A stretch of 64,000 nt of DNA from Arthrobacter alkaliphilus (lineage in GTDB: Bacteria; Actinomycetota; Actinomycetes; Actinomycetales; Micrococcaceae): contig NZ_JAKEEC010000008.1 of NCBI RefSeq assembly GCF_021483235.1, positions 62,001 to 126,000 on the forward strand, written 5' to 3'. Position numbers and translations under genes: made by a program. Under the pieces are notes generated by a model. It made no database searches and had not been told where the DNA came from. It worked only from the letters and a program-made list of their open reading frames with translations. Below, one piece after another: positions 7,971 through 17,559 of this stretch; within the stretch, counting starts at the first letter, position 1, and every line of letters begins with the position of its first letter.

Positions 7971-10028
7971 ATGACAATGTCTGCCGCCAAAACAACCCAG
8001 TCAACCCAGTCCGGAGAAACCCGCTCCAGCGCCGTGATGGCCGCCGGGACGCTCGTTTCACGGTTCCTCGGCTTCGCCAAAACCTGGATGCTTGGCGCCG
8101 CACTGGGCCTGGGATCGACGGTCAACGATACCTTCATCAATGCAAACAACCTGCCCAACCTGATCTTCCTCCTGGTAGCCGGCGGGGTGTTCAACGCCGT
8201 GCTTGTCCCGCAGATCATCAAGGCGAGCAAGGGGCCTGACCGCGGCGCCGATTACATCAGCAGGCTCCTGACTCTGGCGGTGCTGGTTCTGTTGACGCTG
8301 ACGGCGCTGGTCACGCTGGCCGCGCCGCTGGTTATCGATCTCACTACCCAGGGCTATTCACCGCAACAGAAATCGCTGGCCGTAACCTTCGCGTTCTATT
8401 GCCTGCCACAGATCTTCTTCTACGGTCTGTATGCGCTCCTGACCCAGGTCCTCAACGCGAACGGCGCTTTCGGCCCGGCCATGTGGGCACCGATCCTGAA
8501 CAATGTGGTGGCTATCGCCGGACTGGGCATGTTCATCTGGATCCTCGGCGCCAACAACACCAACCCCCACACGTTGGACAGTTGGGGGCCCTTCCAGACT
8601 TTCCTGATCGCAGGCTTCTCGACCCTCGGCGTGCTCGCGCAAACCGCCATACTCCTCGTCCCCGTCTTCCGCCTGCGGCTTGGGCTCCGGCCGCGTTTCG
8701 GCTGGCGTGGCGTGGGACTGGGCCAGGCAGCGAAACTGAGCGTCTGGACGCTGCTGACCGCCGCCGTCGGGCAGCTCGCTTTCCTTTACGTCATGCGGAT
8801 CGCCACGATTCCCGGCTCCGAACGGCTCCGCCTGGAGCACGCCCAGGACCCTGCGGCCGCCACCCTCCCAGGCAACGCGGTTCTGGAAGTCGCCAGCCAG
8901 CTGTACTTGCTGCCGCACTCGATCATTGCGTTGTCGCTCGCCACAGTGCTGTTCAACCGGATGGCACACGCCTCCCAGGCGGGCAACAAGGCCGAGCTGC
9001 GCGAAGCCCTCTCGCACGGACTGCGGACCATGGCGGTGGCCACGGTCTTCGGAGCGCTCGCCCTGTTCGCCCTCGCCGGACCGTTGGGCATGTTCTTCTC
9101 CGGCGGAAAGCCCCAAGACGGCGTCATGCTCGCCCAGACGCTGACGATCCTCGCGCTGAGCACGCCGTTCATGAGCGCCAATTTCATGATGTCCCGGGTC
9201 TTCTACGCCAACGAAGACGCACGGACGCCCTTCTACATCCAGCTCATCTTGGCCTTGGTCAACATTGTGGGCGCGTTCATCATCCAGTTCCTGCCCGTGG
9301 GCCGGATCATCTTCGCGATCGCCGTCCTGTACACGCTTGGCAACATTCTTTCCGTGGTCATCAGCGTCTGGTTCCTGCGACGCCTCCTCGGCCATGTAGA
9401 CGGCCCCCGGATCGCAAACTCGTACATCCGCATGGGCTACGCCGCCTTGGGCTCGGCGATTGCGGGCGCCTTGGCCTTGTGGCTCCTGGGCAGCTATCGT
9501 GCTGACGGCTTCGCCTGGAGCAGCCGGCCCGCCGCTTTGGTGACGGTGGTCGTCGTCGGGCCCATCATGCTCCTTGCGTATCTGTTCCTCCTGCGTGCCT
9601 TCCACGTGAGCGAGCTCCGGGATTTGCTCAGCCCCGTGCTTGGCCGGCTCGGCCGGGGCGCTCCGGTGGCAGAAGCACCGTCCGCGGGCGGAAAACAGCC
9701 CCCGACGTCGGTCCGCGCCACAGTGTCCGACGACACCGGGCTCATTCCGCGCATCTCGGGCGAGTTCGACGCGGCATCCTTCCGGGCCGGACCAGCAGTG
9801 AAGACCGTCCCGGCGAAGGATGGTTGGGATGGAGCCCCAGCCGAAGGGAAGGGCGAGGTGGACGCTTGGTCCGACGTCGAGAAGTCATATCTGCCGGATG
9901 AAGACATTCCAAGCACCGCGCAGGGTGGTCGAGGCAGGCCGGTCATTCCGCTGCCCGGCCGCCGCACCTATCAGGGAACCCCGGGAAACAACCCATATTT
10001 CCGCGGCGGCCCCCGCCGTAAAAGGTGA
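7971..10028 (+). CDS. murJ: Lipid II flippase MurJ (MviN family)
   Basis: A 685-residue MOP-superfamily flippase that moves lipid II across the cytoplasmic membrane for peptidoglycan synthesis. It has about fourteen transmembrane segments; the MurJ N-terminus is recognisable (MAAGTLVSRFLGFAKTWML and VNDTFINANNLPNLIF). After the last membrane segment a cytoplasmic tail of roughly 130 residues is charged and probably disordered (ISGEFDAASFRAGP and an acidic stretch). In mycobacteria MurJ carries a pseudokinase domain in one polypeptide; here the pseudokinase-like part is the separate next gene. Start codon choice between two nearby ATGs is open. Confidence 0.95.
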   Translation: MTMSAAKTTQSTQSGETRSSAVMAAGTLVSRFLGFAKTWMLGAALGLGSTVNDTFINANNLPNLIFLLVAGGVFNAVLVPQIIKASKGPDRGADYISRLLTLAVLVLLTLTALVTLAAPLVIDLTTQGYSPQQKSLAVTFAFYCLPQIFFYGLYALLTQVLNANGAFGPAMWAPILNNVVAIAGLGMFIWILGANNTNPHTLDSWGPFQTFLIAGFSTLGVLAQTAILLVPVFRLRLGLRPRFGWRGVGLGQAAKLSVWTLLTAAVGQLAFLYVMRIATIPGSERLRLEHAQDPAAATLPGNAVLEVASQLYLLPHSIIALSLATVLFNRMAHASQAGNKAELREALSHGLRTMAVATVFGALALFALAGPLGMFFSGGKPQDGVMLAQTLTILALSTPFMSANFMMSRVFYANEDARTPFYIQLILALVNIVGAFIIQFLPVGRIIFAIAVLYTLGNILSVVISVWFLRRLLGHVDGPRIANSYIRMGYAALGSAIAGALALWLLGSYRADGFAWSSRPAALVTVVVVGPIMLLAYLFLLRAFHVSELRDLLSPVLGRLGRGAPVAEAPSAGGKQPPTSVRATVSDDTGLIPRISGEFDAASFRAGPAVKTVPAKDGWDGAPAEGKGEVDAWSDVEKSYLPDEDIPSTAQGGRGRPVIPLPGRRTYQGTPGNNPYFRGGPRRKR

Positions 10029-10172
10029 CGCATCCTCGCAAACCGGGAGCCGCAACGGCCCGATCAGCTAGGATCAGAAACTAATTACAGGTAGTTGCAG
10101 ACCACGGGTCCCCCGGCTGGCCGGATCCCGTATTCAGGACCCGCAGCTTCCGGACAGTCATAGGAGGAACCC

Positions 10173-11771
10173 GTGTCCCACCCGATCGATGTCGGATCAG
10201 TGCTTGGCGGCCGTTACAAAGTCACAGCAACCGTGTTGACTTCGCACGACCAAGATCTGGTGCTCGACGGCGTGGACCAGGTCCTCAACAGGCCTGTCAG
10301 TATCCTCGTGGCCGGCCCTGGAAACGCCGAGCAGGTTGCCAAGAGCGCCCGGGAGGTGGCCACCGGCGAACGGCCAGGGCATGTCCAGATCCTCGATCTC
10401 GGGGTCAGCGACGCCGCCACCTACCTCATCACCAACCACAGCAGCGCTCCTGACCTGCTGGACCTCGTAGTGGCTACCAACCCGCCCTACGTCGAGCCCT
10501 TCTTCACAGACACACTCGGCAGCGAGATCTTCGGCCAGGCCCGGTCCCACGAGCCCGAGACCTACGACGGGCTGTACGACGACGAAGAGCATGACGCCGA
10601 GTACATCAGTTACGACGAGGTCGAGCGGAATCCGGCCGGCGAACCAGAGCCAGATGCCGCCACTGGCCCGCGGCGCCCGATTGTCCCGCCCAAGCCTGCC
10701 AGCCAGCCTGCATCGACCCCCGGAGGCATCGGTTCACGGCTCGCCGCCGCTGCAGCCGGAGCAGGTGCTGCTGCCGCGGCGGCGGTAAAAGGTACCAGTA
10801 AACCAAAGAACGACGCGGGCGAAGCCGCCCGGTCGAACGGCGCCGCTGAGTCTGACCGCACCGCTCCCCAGCAAATCCAGGCGCCCGCCACCCAGGCTGT
10901 TCAAGCACCCACCTCTGCCACCCCAGCCCAGGAATCCAAGGTTTCCCTCTGGTCCGAAGACGACTACGGCTTCGTTAACGACGATGCTCGCTCGCGCGGG
11001 GCTGCAGCTTCCGGCGATGCTCCCGCTGCCGGCGGCTACAGCCGAGGGGCATCGAGCTTCCCGTCGACTGCGCGCGCGCAATCGGAGCAACTCGACGAGG
11101 ACGAGTACTACGACGACGAGCCGGTACGCGAGCCCCGCTCCTTCCGCTGGCTCGTCGGTGGGGTCCTTGCCGCCGTCCTGATCGTGGGTCTGATTCTGGC
11201 TGTCACCAACCTCGGCAATCTCATTCCCGGCGGTTCGCCCGCAGCCAAACAGTCGGCCACGGCGTCCCAACCCGTGACCCCTCAGCCGAGCACTAGTGCA
11301 TCGGCAGCAGCTCCTGTCCCAACGCCGCCGGTCATTGAAGGCGTCACCCGCATGGGTGATTTCGAGTTCGCGGCGACCTACGACAAAGACCTGGTCAAGA
11401 CCTTCGACGGAAATGCCGCGAGTTACTGGTCGGACATGGAGTTCGCTACCGCAGACTGGGGTGGACTGGCTCCTGATGGAGTTTCACTCCTCGTCAAGCT
11501 CAAGGCACCGTCGCAAGTGACGTCCGTCACATTGAGCCAGTTGGGTGCTTCCGGTGGAAACATCAACGTCTACACCAACGACCGTCCGGCGATGGACGGT
11601 GCCAAATTGGTCGGCACCAACAGCTTCACCTCGCCGGAACTCACCATGCCGCTCAGTTCTCCCGTAACGGCACAATACGTCATCATTTCCATCAAGTCGC
11701 TGCCGAAGCTGACCGCGCCGAAGACGCGCTATGGCTATGGCCTGCGGCTTGCGGAGATCAAGGTCCAGTAG
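10173..11771 (+). CDS. MurJ-associated membrane pseudokinase with discoidin-like C-terminus
   Basis: A 532-residue single-pass membrane protein. Residues 1-100 resemble the N-lobe of a Ser/Thr kinase (GSVLGGRYKVTATVLT and RPVSILVAGPG) but lack the catalytic HRD and DFG motifs, so it is a pseudokinase. A long low-complexity linker rich in Ala, Pro and Glu follows, then one transmembrane helix near residue 330 (WLVGGVLAAVLIVGLILAV), a Ser/Thr/Pro spacer and a C-terminal beta-rich domain resembling discoidin/F5-8C carbohydrate binding. It starts with GTG behind AGGAGG. By analogy with the mycobacterial MurJ pseudokinase-FhaA complex, it may regulate MurJ; that role is inferred. Confidence 0.8.
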   Translation: MSHPIDVGSVLGGRYKVTATVLTSHDQDLVLDGVDQVLNRPVSILVAGPGNAEQVAKSAREVATGERPGHVQILDLGVSDAATYLITNHSSAPDLLDLVVATNPPYVEPFFTDTLGSEIFGQARSHEPETYDGLYDDEEHDAEYISYDEVERNPAGEPEPDAATGPRRPIVPPKPASQPASTPGGIGSRLAAAAAGAGAAAAAAVKGTSKPKNDAGEAARSNGAAESDRTAPQQIQAPATQAVQAPTSATPAQESKVSLWSEDDYGFVNDDARSRGAAASGDAPAAGGYSRGASSFPSTARAQSEQLDEDEYYDDEPVREPRSFRWLVGGVLAAVLIVGLILAVTNLGNLIPGGSPAAKQSATASQPVTPQPSTSASAAAPVPTPPVIEGVTRMGDFEFAATYDKDLVKTFDGNAASYWSDMEFATADWGGLAPDGVSLLVKLKAPSQVTSVTLSQLGASGGNINVYTNDRPAMDGAKLVGTNSFTSPELTMPLSSPVTAQYVIISIKSLPKLTAPKTRYGYGLRLAEIKVQ

Positions 11772-11887
11772 TCGGCTGCAGGATGCCCGTCCGTCAAGTC
11801 CGGTAACCGGACCGCTCGTCCTTCCTTGCTTTGTGTTGCCGGACGGTACCCTGAATGGTGGCGGATATTAGGGTCCGCGGGAACATC

Positions 11888-11913
11888 GGAATATTCCGCG
11901 CCGCCATAGGGTT
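11888..11913 (+). promoter_or_regulatory. SigR/SigH-type promoter upstream of trxB-trxA
   Basis: GGAAT at 11888-11892 and GTT at 11911-11913 are separated by exactly 18 nt, matching the GGAAT-N18-GTT consensus of the thiol-oxidative-stress sigma factors SigR (Streptomyces) and SigH (mycobacteria). The -35 is also the centre of the palindrome CGGAATATTCCG. It is about 60 nt upstream of the trxB start. Confidence 0.65.
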
Positions 11914-11973
11914 GTGCCATGTGGCCGGCCGCAAGGATCCGGTGCATCGACTAAGGAAGAGGTTCACCCACCA

Positions 11974-12930
11974 GTGAGCAACGCAGAAAACACCGCGTCC
12001 AACGTACGTGATGTCATCATCGTAGGCTCGGGGCCTGCCGGTTACACGGCGGCCGTCTACACGGCACGCGCCAACATGAATCCGCTGCTCATCGCCGGTT
12101 CCGTCACCGCCGGTGGCGAACTGATGAACACAACAGACGTCGAGAACTACCCAGGTTTCCCCGAGGGCGTCATGGGACCCGATCTCATGGAGAACTTCGA
12201 AAAGCAGGCGGCACGCTTCGGGACGGAGATTCTGTTCGAGGATGTCACCGAACTGGAGCTCGACGGCGACATCAAGTCCGTGACTATCGGCACGGGGGAG
12301 ACCTTCAAGGCACGCGCCGTCATCCTCTCCACGGGTTCTGCATATCGTGAGCTTGGCCTTGAGAATGAAAAGCGGCTTTCCGGACACGGGGTTAGCTGGT
12401 GTGCAACCTGTGACGGTTTCTTCTTCAAGGACCAGGACATCGCCGTGATCGGCGGTGGAGATTCCGCCATGGAGGAAGCGCTCTTCCTGACGAAGTTCGC
12501 CAGGTCCGTCACGGTGGTACATCGCCGCGATACCCTCAAGGCTTCCAAGATCATGGCAGACCGCGCCTTGGCCCACGAGAAGATCAACTTCGTGTGGAAC
12601 AGCACGGTCGTAGACGTCATTGGCGGGGACAAGGTGACCGGCTTGAAGCTGAAGAACCTCCTTGACGGTACCGAATCCGAACTCGCCGTCACGGGCGTTT
12701 TCGTCGCCATCGGAAACGACCCCCGCACGGAACTCGTCAAGGGCAAGCTGGACCTCGCTCCTGAAGGAACCATCGCGGTTGACGGTCGCAGTTCGAAGAC
12801 CAGCATCAGGGGCGTCTTCGCTGCCGGCGATGTCGTCGACCCCACCTACCGCCAGGCCATCACAGCAGCCGGTTCCGGTTGTGTCGCGGCCTTGGACGTC
12901 GAGCACTATCTTGCAGACCTGCACGCCTAA
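11974..12930 (+). CDS. trxB: Thioredoxin reductase
   Basis: A 318-residue low-molecular-weight NADPH-thioredoxin reductase. FAD loop VGSGPAG at 17-23, redox-active CATC at 143-146, and NADPH loop [11 protein letters not shown] just after it; the C-terminal FAD segment ([10 protein letters not shown]) is intact. It reduces thioredoxin A in the cytoplasm. The GTG start with AAGGAAGAGG upstream is preferred to a start 20 codons earlier. It is followed after 36 nt by trxA, so the two form an operon, with a SigR/SigH-like promoter in front that predicts induction by disulphide stress. The sigma gene often found at this position in mycobacteria (sigM) is absent. Confidence 0.96.
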   Translation: MSNAENTASNVRDVIIVGSGPAGYTAAVYTARANMNPLLIAGSVTAGGELMNTTDVENYPGFPEGVMGPDLMENFEKQAARFGTEILFEDVTELELDGDIKSVTIGTGETFKARAVILSTGSAYRELGLENEKRLSGHGVSWCATCDGFFFKDQDIAVIGGGDSAMEEALFLTKFARSVTVVHRRDTLKASKIMADRALAHEKINFVWNSTVVDVIGGDKVTGLKLKNLLDGTESELAVTGVFVAIGNDPRTELVKGKLDLAPEGTIAVDGRSSKTSIRGVFAAGDVVDPTYRQAITAAGSGCVAALDVEHYLADLHA

Positions 12931-12966
12931 ACGGCACAGCAGCCATCCATTCGAAGGGAAAGAATT

Positions 12967-13293
12967 ATGAGCAACGCTAAGAACGTTACCGACGCCAGTT
13001 TCAGCACCGACGTCCTGGCCGCTGAAAAGCCGGTCATTGTGGACTTCTGGGCAGAATGGTGCGGCCCGTGCCGCAAGCTGGGTCCGATCCTCGACGAGAT
13101 CTCTGTTGAGTACGGAGACAAGGTAGACGTCGTCAAGTTGAATGTTGACGACAACCCGGCCATCGCCGCTGAGTACGGCATCACGTCTATTCCCGCTGTA
13201 TACCTGTTCAGCGGGGGAGAAGTGAAGAGCACGGTTATCGGCGCCAAGCCGAAGCAGTTCTTCGAGAAGGAATTTGAGTCCGTCCTTTCCTAG
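12967..13293 (+). CDS. trxA: Thioredoxin
   Basis: A 108-residue classical thioredoxin with the WCGPC active site (Cys32 and Cys35), an upstream FWAEW and the cis-proline segment in GITSIPAVYLF. It is the cytoplasmic dithiol donor for ribonucleotide reductase, methionine sulphoxide reductases and similar partners, recycled by the preceding TrxB. A GAAGGGAAAG ribosome binding site lies just upstream of the ATG. It is the last gene of the unit; an intrinsic terminator follows about 40 nt after the stop. Confidence 0.97.
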   Translation: MSNAKNVTDASFSTDVLAAEKPVIVDFWAEWCGPCRKLGPILDEISVEYGDKVDVVKLNVDDNPAIAAEYGITSIPAVYLFSGGEVKSTVIGAKPKQFFEKEFESVLS

Positions 13294-13332
13294 GAGCGTC
13301 TGGCTTCCGTGTACACGGTTGCCGCTGATTCA

Positions 13333-13373
13333 GCCGGTGGTCCTCGCTATTGCGCGAAGGCCACCGGCTTTTT
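13333..13373 (+). terminator. Intrinsic terminator of trxB-trxA
   Basis: GCCGGTGG and CCACCGGC form an 8 bp GC-rich stem around a 20-nt loop and are followed by TTTTT. Confidence 0.85.
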
Positions 13374-13701
13374 CATGCTTCGATCCGACTTAGTCCATAG
13401 CTTCTGAATCCATTTGAGTTTTCAAAACTGATGCTTTTCCCTTCAGATGCCTTCGACGTTCCTGGCTCACATCGCCGCGGTTCGGAGCGGCCTGGGATAG
13501 GCGGAACCAGGCCGGGATCTGAGGAATCAGCCGGGGGATGGGCCAGGCGGCCCGTCGGGAGTCGGCTTGTCGTGCCTGCCCATGTCGAGCCGCTCCTTGA
13601 GAAATCCGGTCTGGGTCCGACACTTTTAAGCGATGACAGATGCTAGCCTCCTATTTGCCAGCTTCGCCGTATCAGCCGACAACGAGGGCCATTAGGTCGC
13701 C

Positions 13702-13715
13702 GTTTCACGTGAAAC
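13702..13715. promoter_or_regulatory. parS: parS site 1
   Basis: A perfect GTTTCACGTGAAAC palindrome, the ParB-binding centromere sequence conserved across bacteria. Confidence 0.95.
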
Positions 13716-13791
13716 ACGGCGCATTCAATTTGTCGCTAGAAGGGGCTCTTCTTTTTCCGAGCGTAAACCTAGAGAACGTAGACATACGACC

Positions 13792-13805
13792 GTTTCACGT
13801 GAAAC
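13792..13805. promoter_or_regulatory. parS: parS site 2
   Basis: A perfect GTTTCACGTGAAAC palindrome, 90 bp from site 1. Confidence 0.95.
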
Positions 13806-14008
13806 GTCACCGCTGATCGACACAAACACCATCTTGGCCTCGGTGAGTTCGTGAGCGACGTAGCGACCCGCGTTGTCTACCTTGTGTTCCGCAACTTGGT
13901 TGCGGCCCACTCCAACTGAAGTCGGACTATGGGGACTGCGATTGGACCCATCGTCGATGCACTATCGGGCGAGTGGGTATCGACACGGAGTCTCAGCTGC
14001 CTTCAATG

Positions 14009-14022
14009 TTTCACGTGAAACG
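14009..14022. promoter_or_regulatory. parS: parS site 3
   Basis: A perfect GTTTCACGTGAAAC palindrome in non-coding DNA. Confidence 0.95.
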
Positions 14023-15218
14023 GCGGACTGTTTGGTGCCCGCTGGGCGCTCCGGGCGATCCTAGCCCTATGCCGTCCGACACTGGGCATGCAAACGTCAA
14101 GCGGCTTCCGGATTTACCGGAGCGGCACAGCTCGGAGACTGGACACTGAGACCTGGAACCGACCGCATATCCTTCAGCGTGCAGCACAGGCTGTATTAGG
14201 GAACAGCGCCTAGCAGGTATGAACCGATTATGTTCGTATTTGCCCCTTTCTTCGCTGCAATTCAGGTGCCGGGACACCTTCTGCGCGCGGCGCACTAGCA
14301 GCAGCTTTGGTTGCCGGACTTTGGAGCAGCTGAGGATTAGGGGGATCAAGGTCACCTCAGCTCGGACACCGATGCAAGTAGGTCCGACGCCTCAATAGGA
14401 GTCGCAAGCGGATCCTGCGACCATCCAGGCCGCATCCCTCATACAGTTCTGTTCAAATTACTGAGCGCGAGTAATGCCTTGGCGTGCAGCGCCCACAAGG
14501 GTTATGCCGCCGACGTAAGTGGAACTTGTGGCCGAACATGCTTGTTGCCCCGGCACCACTGGCGTCGTCGCCCGCACCCAAGGAAAGCTTCACTGTGGAA
14601 GCCTTCAGAAGTGCGAGCAGTGCGATACTGGCGATCGTTACGGACAGCAACAGCTTTCACCCGGGCGAATCCCCCAAGTCGCTATTGCCCGTCCGGGTGC
14701 CTAGCGACAGAACTGGGACCGCCTCTTCCTGGCATCATCCGTGGGGAACCCGAGGAAAGCACAGAGGCAAATCGTGTGTTGCCCTGCTAGTGGATGAGGA
14801 CATTTCACCGAGGTACCACTTACTGAACGAGCGAGGCTGGTCGATGACCGACCTCCATGCACCTCCCTAGTCGCAAGGGTACTGGAAGGTCGCTCAAACC
14901 AATCAAACTCGCTAAACCTGCAGCTGCGCCCGTCCATTGGAGTCATCGCGCAGATGCTGCATCCGCGCGCGCGAGCCGGAGTGGTGGGGGATTGACTTTG
15001 GATCTCTAGAAGCCGTCGACGCCATAGCGCCAGGCCTCCCGGCCGCGGCATCCTTCTTCGGGCTTCGCCGCGGTCCCGCGGTACATGCCCGTCGTGCCGG
15101 GCCGGCTGATCAAGAGCCGAGCCTTGCATACCTACTGTCCGCGGGGACCTCCCAGTCTTCCGTGACTGCCCAGCTTCTTCCCTTGCCCGGTCGAAAACTT
15201 CCTTATGGGACTGTCGCA

Positions 15219-15232
15219 GTTTCACGTGAAAC
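15219..15232. promoter_or_regulatory. parS: parS site 4
   Basis: A perfect GTTTCACGTGAAAC palindrome, about 190 bp before a DnaA box. Confidence 0.95.
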
Positions 15233-15406
15233 ATAACGGGCGCCTGTGCCCTCGAACGTTCTGCGGGCCAAGTGCAGGATGGCCGGGGCAGCGCCGATGG
15301 CTAGTCCGACCAGCGACGTCGAGGCCGATATTTGGCTTGCCTTCCACAACGGCTGTGCAAACGACGGGTGCGATATCCACCGCACGGCCGTAAGTTGTGC
15401 ACACAG

Positions 15407-15415
15407 TTATCCACA
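15407..15415 (+). promoter_or_regulatory. DnaA box inside the parS cluster
   Basis: A perfect TTATCCACA, about 8.4 kb from dnaA on the parB side. Confidence 0.7.
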
Positions 15416-15619
15416 GGCCTTTCCACTATGAAAAACCGCGGCCGTGCATCTCTCCTGCGGTCCAACAAAAGAGCACGGCGGGAGCTGTTCCGAAGTCCCA
15501 CCGATAATCATCCGCGAAAGCAGGGCCACTCTGGTCGCAGATCGCACGCAAAGATCAAAAATCCACCGAAATCGAGCCCAATCGCGCTCGAACAACCCAT
15601 CTTCGGCCCCGATGTCATG

Positions 15620-15633
15620 GTTTCACGTGAAAC
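15620..15633. promoter_or_regulatory. parS: parS site 5
   Basis: A perfect GTTTCACGTGAAAC palindrome lying between two DnaA boxes. Confidence 0.95.
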
Positions 15634-15740
15634 GGAGGCGCCGGAAAGCATGTACCTCCGCAGGGAACTAATGGTGGCCCATGCCTGTCGCGTTCCGAGT
15701 TCGTTGTCTACCTTTCCACTGGGCTGGTTTATCAACAAAG

Positions 15741-15749
15741 TTATCCACA
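15741..15749 (+). promoter_or_regulatory. DnaA box inside the parS cluster
   Basis: A perfect TTATCCACA, preceded by TTATCAACA about 10 bp upstream and followed by TATCCACC; a small DnaA-box cluster. Confidence 0.7.
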
Positions 15750-16522
15750 GGAATATCCACCGCCGCTTTCCGACTTTTCAACAGCGAATCTGAGAGCTCG
15801 TAGTGATCGCCACAGCGCGCGAACTGGAGAAGTGCGAGCTTCACGCACCGGCCTGGCTACGGTGTACCTATCCACTTCGCACCACTAGGACATCGAGACG
15901 CTTCATCGTTCTACCCGAGGTTTGCGCAGTCACGACCGCGCTGCGACGGGCCCAAGGTCAAACACGCCGTGACCGCAGCCTTCCGGGCGCTGCGTTTCCA
16001 ACAGTGTGCCTGGTCTAGCAGGTTTGTTGCCCCCGTATCCATCCCGGGCCACATCCGCACCAAGAAGACCGAGGAGAAACAAGAGCCCGGGGCAGTGCGC
16101 TCCAAACCCGGACAGGAGGACCAACCCAGGGGAGGCAAGGAATATCTCGAAAACGGGCCTAAGGAACAATCCGTACTTTGGACTGATCTAGCCAGTGCCC
16201 AAGTGGCTTTGGAGCAGAAGTCAGCTGCGCGTCTCTCGCCATCCGCACCGCTTAGGGTTTCCAGTTTGCAGCTGAGAATGCGGACCAACAGTCATGGCCG
16301 GCCATCCGCTGAAGATTAACGCGGACGCCGGTCCGATTAGCGCTGATGGCTGGCCGGTCCATACCCGATCTATTGTTCTGAACGAGCCTCCGTGCGTATA
16401 TCGGCACGACGTACATATACCTGAGCGAGTGGGGGCCATAGCCACCCCAACCCGGGCCCGCCGCTCGCCCTTCTAACCGCCCCAACCGCCCCGACCGCCC
16501 CCGAGCCCCCGGACCGGGATCC

Positions 16523-16599
16523 AAGGCCCAAGGCCCAAGGCCCAAGGCCCAAGGCTCAAGGCCCAAGGCCCAAGGCTCAAGGCTCAAGGCTCAAGGCCA
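16523..16599. repeat. Heptamer tandem repeat (11 units)
   Basis: Eleven consecutive 7 bp units of AAGGCCC or AAGGCTC (the last AAGGCCA), 77 bp in total. It lies in non-coding DNA of the parS cluster. The reading frames through it (repeats of WALGLE/PWALGL type) are by-products of the repeat. Confidence 0.9.
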
Positions 16600-16955
16600 G
16601 CAAATAGCAGCGGATAGAGCAACTCCTGCGCCGAAGACGGCGAGTTCGAAACTCCAAAGCCAGTAGGGCCCCTAGGTCCGGCGCCAATCGGAGCTAGGGG
16701 AAGAAACGTGCAGTCAAAAGTTGAGCATCGGGGGAGGCCCGGGACGCGGCGCCCAGATGGTTCCGACCGGTTCTTCTTGTTGTTACCCCCTTGGGACATG
16801 CCGGCGAGCTTCTCGCGGACACCGCCGGCTTCGCCCAAAGCTGCGAGTCTGTGCTCGCCCAATTTTGGCCTGCGGAACTCCTCAGTAACTGGTAGTGAAC
16901 TACCGATTGCAACCTGTTTACTTGGGCGTCAGCTTTTTCCACCACCCCCGTCCCT

Positions 16956-16969
16956 GTTTCACGTGAAAC
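16956..16969. promoter_or_regulatory. parS: parS site 6
   Basis: A perfect GTTTCACGTGAAAC palindrome. Confidence 0.95.
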
Positions 16970-17087
16970 GACGCACGGAGGGGCACAATGAGGAGGCATG
17001 TGGGTTTCGGGAGGTTTGGCGTACAAGGCTCGGGCTCTGGCACCGCCTCGATGACTATCAAGACCTGACACCCCACTCGACCCGTCT

Positions 17088-17101
17088 GTTTCACGTGAAA
17101 C
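17088..17101. promoter_or_regulatory. parS: parS site 7 (full 16-mer)
   Basis: A perfect GTTTCACGTGAAAC core flanked by T and A, so the whole 16-bp consensus TGTTTCACGTGAAACA is present. Confidence 0.96.
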
Positions 17102-17435
17102 ATGGAGTGAGCTGACCAGCTTGCTCGTTCGACGCGAAAGACGCTGCTGTCGGTGTCGCACTCGCGGACGCGAGATTTGTCGAACTGCTCAACTCGAGAT
17201 CAGGCGCCTTGAGCGGCAAAGTGGCCCCGTTAGAAAGCCCCAGGGGAAGGGTCTAAAGGCGTTCTCACACGGGCGGCCGGAGGGCACAGGGAGAAACAAA
17301 GATCGGAGCTGGCGACAGCGATCAGCTGCGAAGGGGATGGGCGATCAGAGGCATTTCCGCCTCTGAATGCGATGCCTCAACTTCCGTATACCGGAAGATC
17401 GGACAAGCAAAAGTGGAAGAGCGCGACACACCATA

Positions 17436-17449
17436 GTTTCACGTGAAAC
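17436..17449. promoter_or_regulatory. parS: parS site 8
   Basis: A perfect GTTTCACGTGAAAC palindrome. Confidence 0.95.
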
Positions 17450-17545
17450 GTACGTAGCCAGATCCGAGACGACTCGCACCTAAGGCCATCACGCAGCACG
17501 TGCAGGAGAAGGGATCGATGCTGCTTTCACGCAAATGGTAGGCCC

Positions 17546-17559
17546 GTTTCACGTGAAAC
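17546..17559. promoter_or_regulatory. parS: parS site 9
   Basis: A perfect GTTTCACGTGAAAC palindrome, the closest to the parB stop codon. Confidence 0.95.

Noticed and set aside
8358-9605. 415-codon ORF antisense to murJ
   Set aside because: A Glu/Gln/Gly/Arg-rich mirror of membrane-helix codons; no signals for expression.
13527-13583. 18-codon minus-strand ORF (MGRHDKPTPDGP...) with AAGGAG upstream
   Set aside because: The spacing to the start is long, the ORF ends after a proline-rich stretch, and nothing else in the neighbourhood supports it.
14701-15234. 177-codon minus-strand ORF in the parS cluster
   Set aside because: It begins MFHVK only because its start lies in a parS palindrome; there is no ribosome binding site, composition is non-protein-like and overlapping frames exist on the other strand.
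16252-16587. 111-codon ORF with PWALGL repeats
   Set aside because: This is the heptamer DNA array read in frame; no start signal and no protein-like flanks.
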